Assembly: GCF_014203645.1 (NCBI RefSeq)
Contig: NZ_JACHJL010000019.1
Coordinates: 99,256 to 163,255, forward strand
Reading direction: 5' to 3'
DNA from: Streptomyces zagrosensis
Lineage (GTDB): Bacteria > Actinomycetota > Actinomycetes > Streptomycetales > Streptomycetaceae
Length of the DNA stretch: 64,000 nt
The notes under the pieces are model-generated. The model was given only the letters and a program-made list of their open reading frames with translations. It had not been told where the DNA came from and made no database searches. Position numbers and translations under genes: made by a program. Shown here in pieces: positions 8,751 through 17,455 of this stretch; the first letter of the stretch is position 1, and the number at the start of each line of letters is the position of its first letter.

Positions 8751-9134
8751 GTGGCACGCGTCAAGCGGGCAGTCAACGCCCACAAGAAGCGCCGGGCAAT
8801 CCTGGCGCAGGCCAGCGGCTACCGGGGTCAGCGCTCGCGTCTGTACCGCAAGGCGAAGGAGCAGGTCACCCACTCCCTCGTTTACAACTACAACGACCGT
8901 AAGAAGCGCAAGGGCGACTTCCGTCAGCTCTGGATTCAGCGGATCAACGCTGCGGCCCGTGCCAACGGCATGACGTACAACCGCTTCATCCAGGGTCTGA
9001 AGGCCGCCAACGTCGAGGTGGACCGCAAGATCCTGGCCGAGCTCGCGGTCAACGACGCGAACGCGTTCGCGACGCTGGTCGAGGTGGCCCAGAAGGCGCT
9101 GCCCAGCGACGTCAACGCCTCGAAGGCCGCCTGA
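8751..9134 (+). CDS. rplT: Ribosomal protein bL20
   Basis: A 127-residue basic protein (MARVKRAVNAHKKRR..., then GYRGQRSRLYRKAKEQV and RINAAARANGMTYNRFI), the full bL20 pattern. It binds 23S rRNA early in 50S assembly and in other bacteria represses its own operon. The GTG start at 8751 has AAGGAG 8 bases upstream. It is the last gene of the infC operon, before a strong terminator. Confidence 0.97.
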   Translation: MARVKRAVNAHKKRRAILAQASGYRGQRSRLYRKAKEQVTHSLVYNYNDRKKRKGDFRQLWIQRINAAARANGMTYNRFIQGLKAANVEVDRKILAELAVNDANAFATLVEVAQKALPSDVNASKAA

Positions 9135-9192
9135 GCGCTCTTCACGGCCCGGGCGTCTCACCCCACGCCGGGCCGGGCGTAAAGCCCATATC

Positions 9193-9223
9193 GGACCCGT
9201 AGGCGGCGACCGCCTGCGGGTCC
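9193..9223 (+). terminator. Terminator of the infC-rpmI-rplT operon
   Basis: A 14-bp stem (GGACCCGTAGGCGG with CCGCCTGCGGGTCC, one U-G pair) closed by the triloop CGA, 58 bases after the rplT stop. Confidence 0.8.
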
Positions 9224-9391
9224 GTGGTCTTCGCTGCCCTCCAGTGGGGTGTCCTTGGGCGTCTTGTGTGGTTTCTGCGGGGCTTCCGTTCTGCTGAGGT
9301 CTTCCCGCGCGCCCCGGCGATTCCGTCGCGCTCACGGCCCGCCCGCCCCTCTTTGGCCCCTGCACCCCCGTCCGGAAGCGAGTACCACCAC

Positions 9392-10237
9392 ATGGCGGCC
9401 CCCGAGTTGACCTCCCCGCGATCGCCGCGCGTCCTGGCCGCCCGCCGACTGGCCCGCCGCCATGCGCGGGCCAAGGAGCGCAGGTTCCTCGCTGAGGGCC
9501 CGCAGGCGGTGCGCGAGGCGGTCGTGCGGCACGGGGACGCTGGACGCGGGGACGGCGACGGCACGCTGGTCGAGGTGTTCGCCACGGTGGAGGCGGCCGA
9601 GCGGCACGCCGACATCATCGACGCGGCGCATGCCGCCGCGGTCCCGGTGCACACCGCCACCGACGCCGTCATCGGCGAGATCTCGCAGACGGTTACGCCA
9701 CAGGGTCTGGTGGGCGTCTGCCGCTTCCTCGATCTGCCGTTCGCCGACGTGCTGGCCGCAAGGCCCCGGCTGGTCGCCGTGCTCGCCAACGTACGCGACC
9801 CCGGAAACGCCGGTACGGTGCTGCGCTGCGCTGATGCCGCCGGAGCCGACGCCGTGGTCCTCACCGACGCCTCAGTAGACCTCTACAACCCCAAGTCCGT
9901 ACGGGCTTCGGTCGGTTCGATCTTCCACCTACCGGTCGCCGTGGGCGTACCCATCGATCGGGTGGTGCGCGGGTTGCACGAGGCAGGCGTACGGGTGCTC
10001 GCCGCGGACGGCGCGGGAGAGCGGGACCTGGACGCCGAACTGGACGGCGGGAGCATGAGCGGCCCCACTGCCTGGGTCTTCGGCAACGAGGCATGGGGGC
10101 TGCCGGAAGAGACCCGGGCACTCGCCGACGAGGTGGTGCGCGTGCCCATCCACGGCAAGGCCGAGAGCCTCAACCTCGCGACGGCCGCCGCCGTGTGCCT
10201 GTACGCCTCCGCACGCGCCCAGCGCGCCCGCCGATAG
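9392..10237 (+). CDS. SpoU/TrmH-family RNA 2'-O-methyltransferase
   Basis: A 281-residue protein with an N-terminal substrate-binding domain (RRFLAEGPQAVREAV) and a SPOUT domain carrying the three family motifs: NVRDPGNAGTVLRCADAAG, WVFGNEAWGLP and the knot motif VPIHGKAESLNLATAAAV. It transfers methyl from S-adenosylmethionine to a ribose of rRNA or tRNA; the exact nucleotide is not evident. This gene between rplT and the PAS kinase is the normal Streptomyces order. ATG at 9392 matches the conserved N terminus; the longer open frame overlaps the terminator. Confidence 0.93.
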   Translation: MAAPELTSPRSPRVLAARRLARRHARAKERRFLAEGPQAVREAVVRHGDAGRGDGDGTLVEVFATVEAAERHADIIDAAHAAAVPVHTATDAVIGEISQTVTPQGLVGVCRFLDLPFADVLAARPRLVAVLANVRDPGNAGTVLRCADAAGADAVVLTDASVDLYNPKSVRASVGSIFHLPVAVGVPIDRVVRGLHEAGVRVLAADGAGERDLDAELDGGSMSGPTAWVFGNEAWGLPEETRALADEVVRVPIHGKAESLNLATAAAVCLYASARAQRARR

Positions 10238-10310
10238 CGACGGAGGGGCTCCGCTGCGTCACCTTGACCTAGTAGTGTTACGCCCCTGAGACCCGGGAGG
10301 GGGTGCGGGG

Positions 10311-11723
10311 TTGGACGTCAGGGTTTCCGGCGCGGCGGCGACAACTCCGCCTGCGGCGGGGGCAATTACGCCTGTGGCGGGGGCGACACTGCCTGCGGCG
10401 GCGGCTCCGCCCCCGGCGGGGGCAACACCGCTTCCGGCGGGGACAACTCCGCCTCCGGCGGGGACAACTCCGCCTCCGGTGGGACCTAGCCTGCCACCGG
10501 CGGCGCCAACGCCGCCCGCGACTGCGTCAAACCCGTCTCCGGCTGCGTCAAACCCGCCTGCGACTGCTTCACACCCGCCTACGGCGGGACCTGGCCTGGC
10601 CAGTGAGATCGACGCCTGGGCACCCGATCTCGCCGCCCTTGGTCTGCATCCCGACGATCTGCCCGACGGCCTGATCGTCGCCGATGAATGCGGCCAAGTC
10701 ACCTGCTTCAACGCCGCGGCAGCCCGCATCACAGCGACATCGGCCGCGGAAGCGCTGGGCCGTCCACTCGATCGGGTGCTGCCTCTTGAGGACCTCGAAG
10801 GGCGCCGCTGGTGGGTGCTCACCGATCCGTACGGCGGACTGGCCACCCGGGGCGGCCAACCGGAGCGCAATTTGCTGCTGCCCGGCGGACGCGAGGTGCT
10901 GGTCGCCGCGCGCTACGTACGACAGCGCCCCACCGGTCCGGTCCAGCGGGTCGTGGTCACGCTGCGTGGTACCGAGGCCAGGCGCCGTAACGAGCGCAGT
11001 CACGCCGAGCTGATCGCCACCGTTGCCCACGAACTACGCTCGCCGCTCACCTCGGTCAAGGGATTCACCGCGACGCTGCTGGCGAAGTGGGAGAGGTTCA
11101 CCGACGACCAGAAGCGGTTGATGCTGGAGACCGTGGACGCCGACGCCAACCGCGTCACCCGGCTGATAGCCGAGCTCCTGGACATCTCCCGGATTGACTC
11201 GGGGCGGCTTGAGGTGCGCAGGCAGCCCGTTGATATCGCCGCCGCCGTGCGCCGGCACGTCCGGGCTCACACCACCGCTGGCCACCGCCCCGACCTCTTT
11301 TTGATCAAGGTCGTGGAGCCGCTGCCCGATCTGTGGGCCGATCCGGACAAGGTCGATCAGGTGCTGGGCAACCTGCTGGAAAATGCGGTGCGGCACGGCG
11401 AAGGAACGGTCACCATCGAGGTGACCCCCACCATCGTCACCGTCACGCCCCAGCCAGCAGGAGCCCCCGTGGAAAGCGTAGGCCAGCCCAGGACTGCCGT
11501 CACCGTCAGTGATGAGGGCGCCGGCATCCCCGAGGAGTCGATGGGGCGCGTATTCACCCGGTTTTGGCGCGGCTCCAAGCGCGGTGGCACCGGGCTCGGG
11601 CTCTACATCGTCAAGGGCATCGTCGAGGCGCACGGCGGGAGCATCACGGTCGGCCGCTCCAGCGCCGGGGGCGCCGAGTTTCGATTTACCCTGCCCGTGG
11701 GGGCCCCGGCCTATCTGGCCTGA
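10311..11723 (+). CDS. Cytoplasmic PAS sensor histidine kinase
   Basis: A 470-residue kinase without any membrane segment. Residues 1 to about 95 are a Pro/Thr/Ala-rich repeat region; a PAS domain follows (about 105-220, DGLIVADECGQVTCFNAAA), then HisKA with phospho-acceptor His240 (VAHELRSPL), and HATPase_c with the N box (LLENAVRHGE), DEGAGIPEE and GGTGLGLYIVK. The TTG start at 10311 follows GGGAGGGGG. The gene lies between the rRNA methyltransferase and pheS in most Streptomyces, yet no response regulator gene is adjacent: it is an orphan kinase. Its cytosolic signal is unknown. Confidence 0.9.
   Translation: MDVRVSGAAATTPPAAGAITPVAGATLPAAAAPPPAGATPLPAGTTPPPAGTTPPPVGPSLPPAAPTPPATASNPSPAASNPPATASHPPTAGPGLASEIDAWAPDLAALGLHPDDLPDGLIVADECGQVTCFNAAAARITATSAAEALGRPLDRVLPLEDLEGRRWWVLTDPYGGLATRGGQPERNLLLPGGREVLVAARYVRQRPTGPVQRVVVTLRGTEARRRNERSHAELIATVAHELRSPLTSVKGFTATLLAKWERFTDDQKRLMLETVDADANRVTRLIAELLDISRIDSGRLEVRRQPVDIAAAVRRHVRAHTTAGHRPDLFLIKVVEPLPDLWADPDKVDQVLGNLLENAVRHGEGTVTIEVTPTIVTVTPQPAGAPVESVGQPRTAVTVSDEGAGIPEESMGRVFTRFWRGSKRGGTGLGLYIVKGIVEAHGGSITVGRSSAGGAEFRFTLPVGAPAYLA
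10340..10482 (+). repeat. 21-bp in-frame repeats in the kinase N terminus
   Basis: About seven degenerate copies of a 21-bp unit encode a 7-residue module of the form xTTPPAG; the last two copies (10441-10461 and 10462-10482) differ at one base. The array stays in frame, which suggests copy-number variation is tolerated. Confidence 0.8.
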
Positions 11724-11726
11724 GCA

Positions 11727-11750
11727 GTGCCGGGCCAGCTGGCCCGGCAC
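11727..11750. terminator. Perfect 24-bp palindrome after the kinase gene
   Basis: GTGCCGGGCC-AGCT-GGCCCGGCAC is a perfect 24-bp palindrome beginning 4 bases after the stop. As RNA it forms a 10-bp stem with an AGCT loop, and probably separates the kinase from pheST. Confidence 0.75.
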
Positions 11751-11914
11751 CCGGCGGCCCCTACGGACCCGGTCGAGTACGGACGCCCCGTAGACTCGAC
11801 CTTTGGCACCTTTGGCACCACCATCGTCGGCCGGGCCACGTGTGCTCGGCATCTGGACGAGATCGAGGCGCCGAGGCGGGGCGAAGCCACTAGCCAACGG
11901 AAGCACGGGAAGAG

Positions 11915-13051
11915 ATGTCGGCACCCAATAAGTCCTATGACCCAGTAGAGGTCGAGGCACTGAAACCGGAAGAGATCGCCCGGATGCGGGACGAGGCACT
12001 GGCCGCGTTCGCCGCGGCCGGGGATCTCGCGGCCCTGCACGAGGCGAAGATCGCGCACATCGGCGACCGCTCGCCGCTGGCGCTGGCCAACCGCGAGATC
12101 GGCGCACTGCCCCCGCACGCCAAGGCAGACGCGGGCAAGCGCGTCGGCGGCACGCGCGCCGAGGTGGGCCGTGCGCTCGCCACGCGGCAAGAGGAACTGG
12201 AGGCCGAGCGCGACGCACGGGTGCTGGTCGAGGAGGCCGTGGACGTCACCTTGCCCGGCGACCGGATCACGCCCGGTGCCAGGCACCCGCTGACGACGCT
12301 CTCCGAGCGCATCGAGGACATCTTCGTGGCCATGGGCTACGAGGTGGCCGAGGGGCCCGAGGTGGAGGCGGAGTGGTTCAACTTCGACGCCCTGAACTTC
12401 ACCCCCGACCACCCGGCGCGCGCCATGCAGGACACCTTCTTCGTGCGCTCCGCCGGCGCCGCGGACGCGGCGGCCGAGGGGGAGTCCGGCGTCGTACTGC
12501 GGACCCACACCTCGCCGGTCCAGGTCCGCTCGATGCTCGACCGCGAACCGCCCATCTATGTGGTCTGCCCGGGCCGGGTGTACCGCACCGATGAGCTGGA
12601 CGCCACCCACACCCCCGTCTTCCACCAGGTGGAGCTGCTGGCCATCGACGAGGGCCTGACCATGGCGGACCTCAAGGGCACCATGGACCACATGGTCAGC
12701 GCCCTGTTCGGGGAGGGCGTGAGCACTCGGGTCCGGCCGAACTACTTCCCGTTCACCGAGCCGTCCGCCGAGATGGACATGCAGTGCTACGTGTGCCGTG
12801 GCGCCTCGGTAGGCGACCCGGACCACCCGTGCCGCACCTGCTCATCCGAGGGCTGGATCGAGCTGGGCGGCTGCGGCATGGTCAACCCGCGTGTGCTGAT
12901 CGCCTGCGGCATCGACCCGGAGAAGTACAGCGGGTTCGCCTTCGGGTTCGGCATCGAACGGATGCTGATGTTCCGCCACAACGTCGAGGACATGCGAGAC
13001 ATGGTCGAGGGTGACGTGCGCTTCACCCGGCCGTTCGGGATGGAGATCTGA
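11915..13051 (+). CDS. pheS: Phenylalanyl-tRNA synthetase alpha subunit
   Basis: A 378-residue class II synthetase subunit: an N-terminal coiled coil (residues 1-100), then motif 2-like FRTD...THTPVFHQVE around YRTDELDATHTPVFHQVE and motif 3 FGFGIERMLMFRHNVED near the C terminus. Two Cys pairs (CYVCRG and CRTC) are typical of the actinobacterial protein. It charges tRNA-Phe as an alpha2beta2 enzyme with PheT. ATG at 11915 follows GGGAAGAG. Its TGA overlaps the pheT ATG by one base, so the two are coupled. Confidence 0.97.
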   Translation: MSAPNKSYDPVEVEALKPEEIARMRDEALAAFAAAGDLAALHEAKIAHIGDRSPLALANREIGALPPHAKADAGKRVGGTRAEVGRALATRQEELEAERDARVLVEEAVDVTLPGDRITPGARHPLTTLSERIEDIFVAMGYEVAEGPEVEAEWFNFDALNFTPDHPARAMQDTFFVRSAGAADAAAEGESGVVLRTHTSPVQVRSMLDREPPIYVVCPGRVYRTDELDATHTPVFHQVELLAIDEGLTMADLKGTMDHMVSALFGEGVSTRVRPNYFPFTEPSAEMDMQCYVCRGASVGDPDHPCRTCSSEGWIELGGCGMVNPRVLIACGIDPEKYSGFAFGFGIERMLMFRHNVEDMRDMVEGDVRFTRPFGMEI

Positions 13052-15588
13052 TGCGAATCCCGCTTTCCTGGCTGCGGGAGTACGTGGACCTGCCCGCCGG
13101 TGAGACCGGCCGTGACGTGCAGGCCAAGCTCGTCGCCGCCGGCCTTGAGGTGGAGAGGGTCGAGCAGCTCGGCGCCGGCCTGAAGGGCCCGCTGGCCGTC
13201 GGCAAGGTACTCGCCATCGAGGTACTCGACGGCTTCAAGAAGCCCATCCGCTACTGCCAGGTCGATGTCGGCCAGGCCAACAACACGGGCGAGCCGCAGA
13301 ACATCATCTGCGGCGCCGCCAACTTCGCCATCGGCGACAAGGTCGTCGTGGTGCTGCCCGGCGCCGAGTTGCCCGGCGGCTTCAAGATCGCAGCGCGCAA
13401 GACGTACGGCCATGTGTCCGAAGGCATGATCTGCTCCGCCAGCGAGCTGGGCATGTCCGATGACCACGACGGCATCATCGTGCTGCCCCCTGAGCATGAG
13501 GTGGGCACCGACGCCATCGAACTGCTTGAGCTGGTGGACGAGGTCCTCGACATCGCCGTCACGCCCGACCGCGGCTACTGCCTGTCGCTGCGCGGCGTCG
13601 CCCGCGAGGCCGCCACCGCGTACGGACTGCCGCTGCGCGACCCGGCGCTCCTCGACGTGCCCGCGCCCAACAGCTTCGGCTACCCGGTGCGCGTGGACGA
13701 CCCGGCGGGCTGTGATCGCTTCACTGCCCGTACGGTCGTTGGGCTCGCGCCTGAGGCGCGCTCCCCGATCTGGCTCCAGCGCCGGCTCCAGAAGGCCGGC
13801 ATGCGGCCGATCTCGCTGACCGTGGACGTCACCAACTACGTGATGCTCGAACTCGGCCAGCCGCTGCATGCCTACGACCGCTCCCGCGTGGACGGCACCA
13901 TCGGCGTACGGCGCGCCACCCCCGGCGAGAAGCTCACCACCCTCGACGGCAGCAAGCGGGTCCTTGACCCCGAAGACCTGGTCATCACCGACAACAGCGG
14001 GCCGATCGGCCTCGCCGGGGTGATGGGCGGCGCCAACACCGAGATCGCCGACACCACCGAGGACCCGGCGACCGGCGAGGTCGCCGGCACCACGGACGTG
14101 GTCATCGAGTCCGCCCACTTCGACGCCGTCTCCATCGCCCGCACCGCCCGCCGCCACAAGATCTCCTCCGAGGCGTCCAGGCGTTACGAGCGTGGCGTTG
14201 ACCCGCAGGCGGCATCGGCCGCCGCGCAGCGCGCCGTCGATCTGCTCGTACTGCTCGCTGGCGGCACCGCGGAGGCCGGGGTCACCGAGGTCGCCGCGCC
14301 CAGCGGGCCGCGCACGATCGACATGCGCGCCGACCACCCTGACCGGGTCGCCGGTGTCAGCTACGGCCGAAAGACCGTCGTCCGCCGCCTCCAGCAGGTC
14401 GGCTGTGACGTCAACGGCCAGGACGAACTGGTGGTCACGGCCCCGAGCTGGCGGCCCGACCTGAACGACATCAACGACCTCGCCGAAGAGGTCATCCGCC
14501 TGGAGGGTTACGCCAACCTGCCCTCCACGCTGCCCCAGCCGCCGGCCGGGCGCGGCCTGACCGAACGGCAGCGGCTGCACCGCAGGGTCGGCCGGGCGCT
14601 GGCCGGGGCCGGCTACACCGAGGCCCCCAACTACCCGTTCACCAGCGAAGAGGTCTTCGACCAACTCGGCCTCGACGCGGACGATCCCAGACGCGCCGCC
14701 GTCCGCCTGGTCAATCCGCTCACCGACACCGAGCCGGTGCTGCGCACCACGCTGCTCCCGGGGCTGCTCAGCGCGCTGCGGAGGAACGACGGCCGGGGCG
14801 AGCACGACCTCGCGCTGTTCGAGACGGGCCTGATCTTCCGTGCCGTGGCGACTGCCGCAGAGGCCGCCGCCGCGACCGTACGGCTGCCTGTGGACCGCCG
14901 CCCGACCGACGAGGAGATCGCCGCGCTGGACGCCGCCCTGCCGCAGCAGCCGCGGCGCGTCGCCGTCGTACTGGCCGGCGCTCGCGAACGCGCGAGCTGG
15001 TGGGGTGGTGGCCGCCCGGCGAACTGGAGCGACGCCATCGAAGCAGGCCGCGTCGTCGCCCGCCAGGCGGGTGTGGAGCTGATCGTCCGCCAGGACCAGC
15101 ACGCCCCCTGGCACCCGGGCCGTTGTGCGGCGCTCCTTGCCATCGTGGACGGTGAGGAGGTGCTGGTCGGCAACGCGGGCGAGCTGCACCCCCGGGTGAT
15201 CAAGACGCTCGGCCTTCCGGAGCGCACCAGCGCCATGGAGATCGAACTCGACCGGTTGGAGCGGGCGGCCCCCGGACCGGTGCAGGCGCCGAGCGTGTCC
15301 ACCTTCCCGGTGGCCACCCGCGATGTTGCCCTGGTCGTTGGCGCCTCGGTGTCGGCGGCCGATGTCGAGGCGGCCCTGCGCTCTGGCGCCGGCGAACTCC
15401 TCGAATCGCTGCGACTGTTCGACCAGTTCACTGGCGAACAGCTCGGCGAGGGCAAGAAGTCCCTGGCGTACGCGCTGCGCCTGCGGGCAGCCGATCGGAC
15501 GCTGACTGCCGACGAGGCGTCGGCGGCCCGGGACGCCGCCGTCGCAACGGCGATCGAGCGCACCGGGGCGGTGCTGCGCGGCGCCTAG
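13051..15588 (+). CDS. pheT: Phenylalanyl-tRNA synthetase beta subunit
   Basis: An 845-residue protein of normal length with the family domain order: tRNA-binding OB fold (residues 40-160, NIICGAANFAIGDKVVV), B3/B4 editing domain, B5 domain (about 400-480), the catalytic-like core, and a C-terminal anticodon-binding ferredoxin-like domain ending in TADEASAARDAAVATAIERT. The start is given by the TGATG overlap with pheS. In S. coelicolor arginine biosynthesis genes follow pheT; here a phosphatase gene does, so the synteny breaks at this point. Confidence 0.97.
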   Translation: MRIPLSWLREYVDLPAGETGRDVQAKLVAAGLEVERVEQLGAGLKGPLAVGKVLAIEVLDGFKKPIRYCQVDVGQANNTGEPQNIICGAANFAIGDKVVVVLPGAELPGGFKIAARKTYGHVSEGMICSASELGMSDDHDGIIVLPPEHEVGTDAIELLELVDEVLDIAVTPDRGYCLSLRGVAREAATAYGLPLRDPALLDVPAPNSFGYPVRVDDPAGCDRFTARTVVGLAPEARSPIWLQRRLQKAGMRPISLTVDVTNYVMLELGQPLHAYDRSRVDGTIGVRRATPGEKLTTLDGSKRVLDPEDLVITDNSGPIGLAGVMGGANTEIADTTEDPATGEVAGTTDVVIESAHFDAVSIARTARRHKISSEASRRYERGVDPQAASAAAQRAVDLLVLLAGGTAEAGVTEVAAPSGPRTIDMRADHPDRVAGVSYGRKTVVRRLQQVGCDVNGQDELVVTAPSWRPDLNDINDLAEEVIRLEGYANLPSTLPQPPAGRGLTERQRLHRRVGRALAGAGYTEAPNYPFTSEEVFDQLGLDADDPRRAAVRLVNPLTDTEPVLRTTLLPGLLSALRRNDGRGEHDLALFETGLIFRAVATAAEAAAATVRLPVDRRPTDEEIAALDAALPQQPRRVAVVLAGARERASWWGGGRPANWSDAIEAGRVVARQAGVELIVRQDQHAPWHPGRCAALLAIVDGEEVLVGNAGELHPRVIKTLGLPERTSAMEIELDRLERAAPGPVQAPSVSTFPVATRDVALVVGASVSAADVEAALRSGAGELLESLRLFDQFTGEQLGEGKKSLAYALRLRAADRTLTADEASAARDAAVATAIERTGAVLRGA

Positions 15589-15620
15589 TCCGCGCCGGGG
15601 GACCAGCAGGCGAACCAGCA

Positions 15621-15657
15621 GGGGCATGTCCCGCGCGAGATGCGCGGGACATGCCCC
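15621..15657 (+). terminator. Terminator of pheST
   Basis: A perfect 16-bp stem (GGGGCATGTCCCGCGC with its complement) around the loop GAGAT, followed by TTT, 32 bases after the pheT stop. Confidence 0.85.
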
Positions 15658-15945
15658 TTTGCGCGGGGCGATGTGGGGCAGTACCGGGTGACATGCGGCG
15701 ATATGCGGCGATGCCGTGTGATGTCATGTGATGTAGGGCTGGGTTGGATATTTCTGAGCAATGTGGAGCATGTTCCGAAGCGATGCCGTGTCCGGAGCTT
15801 GCTCACTCGATGGGGTGAGAAGCGGGCCGTACCGCGTTACCTCGGAATGGATGGCCGACACAATCGTCTCGGTCGAGCCTCCCCGCAGCCTGCGGGGGTC
15901 CGGAGCCGCCCGACCGCCTTGCTGGGCTGCTAAGGGGGCCGGTGG

Positions 15946-17250
15946 ATGGTCGAAACCAAGGCAGTGGGCGCCGTGCGAACGGCGGCGTCCCGGGGTTGGC
16001 GGGCCCTTTCGCCCCTGCTGCCCGGCCTGTGGGTGCTCGGCGTGCTGTCCTGGGAACTGGGAGTTCCCTCCGGGACGCACCTCGAACCGCTGCTGGCCGC
16101 GGCCCCGGTCTTCGCGCTCGCGGTCGGCGGCCGGCGCAGCCGGGTGTTGCTCAGCGGGCTGTACGCGCTGTGCGCCCTGGTACCGATGGCGGCGTTCGGG
16201 CCACCGACCACACCGACCACACAGAACGCGCCCCTCGGTAGCTGCGCCGCGATCGTCGTCGTGATCGCCGCCTGCTGGCTGGTCACCAGGCGCCGGCAGC
16301 GGCTGGTGCGCGAACTCGACCGGACTCGGCTGGTGGCCATCGCCGCCCAGCAGACCCTGTTGCGCCCACTGCCCCTGCGGATGGGCCACTTCGCCCTCGC
16401 TGGTGGCCAATTGTCCGCGAGTCGGGGCGCCGTGGTCGGTGGCGATCTCTACGAGGCGCTGGCCACCCCGTACGGCGTGCGGATCGTCATCGGCGATGTA
16501 CGTGGCCACGGCCTGGCCGCGATCGACACCGTCGCCGCCGTGCTCGGCAGCTTTCGCGAGGCCGCGCATGACGAACCCGAACTCGCGGACGTACTACGCC
16601 GCCTCGAACGCACCCTCCAGCGCCATCTGCGGGAGCGGACGATGGCCGAGCACTCGGCCTTTGGTGGCGGCTCTCCCGAACATCCAACCGTCGAGGAGTT
16701 CGTCACCGTACTGCTGCTCGAAGTAGGGCCAGCGGGCGAGGTGATGGCCCTCAACTGCGGGCATCCGTGGCCGTTCCTGCTGGTCGGCCAGGGGTTGGGG
16801 CACCCGGTCGGGGTTGTGCGGCCGGGTCCGCACCAGCCCGGGCGGCGGGCGTTTGCGCACCGTCCGGGCTGTCCGCGGGTGCAGCAACTCGCGCCCGGCG
16901 ACAGCATGCTGCCGCTCGGTATCTTCCCGCTGCCCGACCACCCGGCGCCGACCCGCTGCGTGCACCTGCTGCCGGGGGATGCGCTCGTTCTCTACACCGA
17001 TGGCGCAGAGGACGCCAGGAACGCCGCCGGTGATTTCTTCCCGCTCGCCCGAGCGCTGGCCGAGGCCGTGCACGGCGGGCCCGTACATCCGGCGGCCGTG
17101 ATCGCACGCGTCCAGAGCGCCCTGCTGCGGCACACCGGCGGGCGGCTCGGTGACGACGCCGCGCTGTTGATGTTGCGCAACGACCGCTGCCGGGCGGCCT
17201 CGCGGCTGACCGTGCCCGTATCGGCCGTGAGCGACGCGCAGCTTTCTTAA
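15946..17250 (+). CDS. PP2C/SpoIIE-type serine phosphatase, membrane bound
   Basis: A 434-residue protein: three membrane helices in the first 120 residues (FALAVGG, ALCALVPMAAFG, AAIVVVIAACWLV), a linker, and a SpoIIE domain from about residue 140. Metal-binding signatures are visible: GGDLYEAL, VIGDVRGHGL, LVLYTDGAEDAR and LGDDAALLMLR. Such phosphatases act on anti-anti-sigma factors or other phosphoproteins. No partner-switching gene is adjacent. ATG at 15946 follows AAGGGGG. A 16-bp triplicated repeat lies downstream. Confidence 0.9.
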   Translation: MVETKAVGAVRTAASRGWRALSPLLPGLWVLGVLSWELGVPSGTHLEPLLAAAPVFALAVGGRRSRVLLSGLYALCALVPMAAFGPPTTPTTQNAPLGSCAAIVVVIAACWLVTRRRQRLVRELDRTRLVAIAAQQTLLRPLPLRMGHFALAGGQLSASRGAVVGGDLYEALATPYGVRIVIGDVRGHGLAAIDTVAAVLGSFREAAHDEPELADVLRRLERTLQRHLRERTMAEHSAFGGGSPEHPTVEEFVTVLLLEVGPAGEVMALNCGHPWPFLLVGQGLGHPVGVVRPGPHQPGRRAFAHRPGCPRVQQLAPGDSMLPLGIFPLPDHPAPTRCVHLLPGDALVLYTDGAEDARNAAGDFFPLARALAEAVHGGPVHPAAVIARVQSALLRHTGGRLGDDAALLMLRNDRCRAASRLTVPVSAVSDAQLS

Positions 17251-17281
17251 CGCTGCCGGGTGCATCGCGGCCCTGCTGCGG

Positions 17282-17329
17282 GCGGACAGAGCCGGGAGCG
17301 GACAGAGCCGGGAGCGGACAGAGCCGGGA
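17282..17329. repeat. 16-bp tandem repeat, three perfect copies
   Basis: GCGGACAGAGCCGGGA is repeated three times without error, 31 bases after the phosphatase stop codon. Confidence 0.95.
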
Positions 17330-17455
17330 GTGGATGGCCGCAGCCGGCGGTGCATGCGTGCGGTGCGTACCCACGCGGGCAGTTCACACCCCGTGTGCGG
17401 AGGGTCCCGTTACGCTGAACTTTCCGGGAGGGACCGGGAGGCATCGGAGGGCAGC

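Noticed and set aside
12054..12333. Short minus-strand frames inside pheS
   Set aside because: They are shadows of the alpha-subunit coiled coil; no independent start or motif.
12787..15627. A 946-codon open frame on the minus strand
   Set aside because: Antisense shadow of pheS/pheT caused by high third-position GC.
17282..17329. CRISPR array
   Set aside because: The units are directly abutting tandem copies without spacers, and no cas genes occur in the window. The same applies to the other tandem repeats.
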